In this document: positions 63,794 to 64,000 of the stretch, one piece after another
Position numbering within the stretch: the stretch's first letter is position 1
How the letters are laid out: every line of letters starts with the position of its first letter
NCBI GenBank assembly: GCA_964490145.1
Contig: CAZBBS010000001.1
Coordinates: 1-64,000, forward strand
DNA: 64,000 bases
Reading direction: 5' to 3'
Origin: Eutrophocola sp964490145
Lineage (GTDB): Bacteria; Pseudomonadota; Gammaproteobacteria; Pseudomonadales; Pseudohongiellaceae
Translations under genes and position numbers: made by a program
The notes under the pieces: generated by a model
Told to the model about the DNA's origin: nothing
The model's database searches: none
The model's input: the letters and a program-made list of their open reading frames with translations, nothing else

Positions 63794-63877
63794 TTACACC
63801 TGCCGGGAAAGCTGCTGGCTGCCCGACGTATCGAGCCACCACCAGTTTGTCTGTAAAAGTTGTGTGCTTGTGTTCAT
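63794..63877 (-). CDS. trpL: trpL leader peptide
   Basis: 27 aa: opening MNTSTQLLQTN, then three adjacent Trp codons, then LDTSGSQQLSRQV. Consecutive Trp codons upstream of a T-tailed stem and of trpEG are the mark of ribosome-mediated attenuation. When Trp-tRNA is scarce the ribosome stalls at the WWW run and the attenuator does not form. An AGGGCGGCG stretch precedes the ATG as a possible ribosome site. Confidence 0.9.
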   Translation of the reverse strand: MNTSTQLLQTNWWWLDTSGSQQLSRQV

Positions 63878-63931
63878 AGGGCGGCGAGTTTGATGGAACA
63901 GGGTGCTGACGTCAAGTTTGGAGTTGTCTCG

Positions 63932-63974
63932 GAATAATTCTCTGTGAATAATTCTCCACGCCTGCAGTCTTCAA
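63932..63974 (-). promoter_or_regulatory. Possible trp promoter with duplicated GAATAATTC
   Basis: GAATAATTC occurs at 63932-63940 and 63946-63954, each nearly self-complementary and 14 bases apart. On the minus strand TTGAAG (63974-63969) and ATTATT (63952-63947) are 16 bases apart and could be a weak promoter overlapping the repeats, so they may be operator sites. They do not resemble the E. coli Trp operator. Confidence 0.3.
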
Positions 63975-64000
63975 GCCGGTGCCGTTTGCAGGTTCTGGAG

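Noticed and set aside
1..64000. tRNA or rRNA genes, insertion sequences, prophage or plasmid genes
   Set aside because: No cloverleaf-like T-loop sequence, transposase, integrase or replication gene was seen on either strand; a tRNA scan could still find something missed by eye.

Overview
The window looks like a chromosomal segment of a free-living aquatic gammaproteobacterium. The basis is moderate GC, dense Proteobacteria-style operons, a complete Pho/Pst system, an SrmB-type helicase, a sigma-54 enhancer-binding protein (EBP), a Fur-type site and many exported redox proteins. I see no plasmid, phage, transposase or rRNA/tRNA gene. The exact genus cannot be read from the sequence.

Layout. 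1-9 kb: a CPA1 antiporter with a cyclic-nucleotide domain, a fused CoA-transferase plus beta-ketoadipyl-CoA-type thiolase pair, two exported alpha/beta hydrolases, a small membrane-anchored protein and an AmpG-like permease. 9.1-11 kb: a sigma-54 EBP divergent from two tandem, mutually similar single-helix microproteins (33 and 32 aa) that sit behind a sigma-54 promoter with exact GG-N10-GC spacing. Next comes a 10-bp tandem repeat interrupted by a 100-N gap. 11.2-30.9 kb: two copies of an exported cassette, DUF1592-type c-heme protein / (DUF1552 Tat protein) / metallo-beta-lactamase fold protein / ankyrin-repeat protein. The first copy (minus strand) lacks DUF1552. An orphan DUF1552 gene lies at 22.7-24.1 kb, divergent from the complete second copy. 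Between them are a membrane protein/RidA overlap, an MFS exporter, acylphosphatase, an MBL-cNMP protein, a decayed RTX-like tail and a MarC gene with an in-frame stop.

30.9-43 kb: RNA methyltransferases, transporters, an NTF2-like exported protein, a tandem pair of unrecognised paralogues, a VTT membrane protein, a class C beta-lactamase-like serine hydrolase, a lipase-like protein, an aldo/keto reductase, ribosome hibernation factor HPF, a NhaR-like LysR regulator and QueH. 43-49.4 kb: a c-heme/imelysin iron cluster (MauG-like peroxidase, DUF1513, imelysin, di-heme oxidoreductase, imelysin lipoprotein) with an internal Fur-box match.

49.4-58.2 kb: pstSCAB-phoU, a divergent OprP/O porin and phoBR. 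Four candidate Pho boxes share one architecture, and for three promoters the distance from box to -10 is the same. 58.4-60 kb: an ECF sigma factor with a DUF3379 protein. 60-64 kb: an SrmB-like helicase, then a fused TrpE-TrpG anthranilate synthase preceded by a trpL leader peptide with three consecutive Trp codons and an attenuator terminator.

The best candidates for undescribed biology are the EBP/sigma-54 promoter/twin-microprotein module (9.1-11 kb) and the duplicated DUF1592-DUF1552-MBL-ankyrin cassette (11-31 kb).
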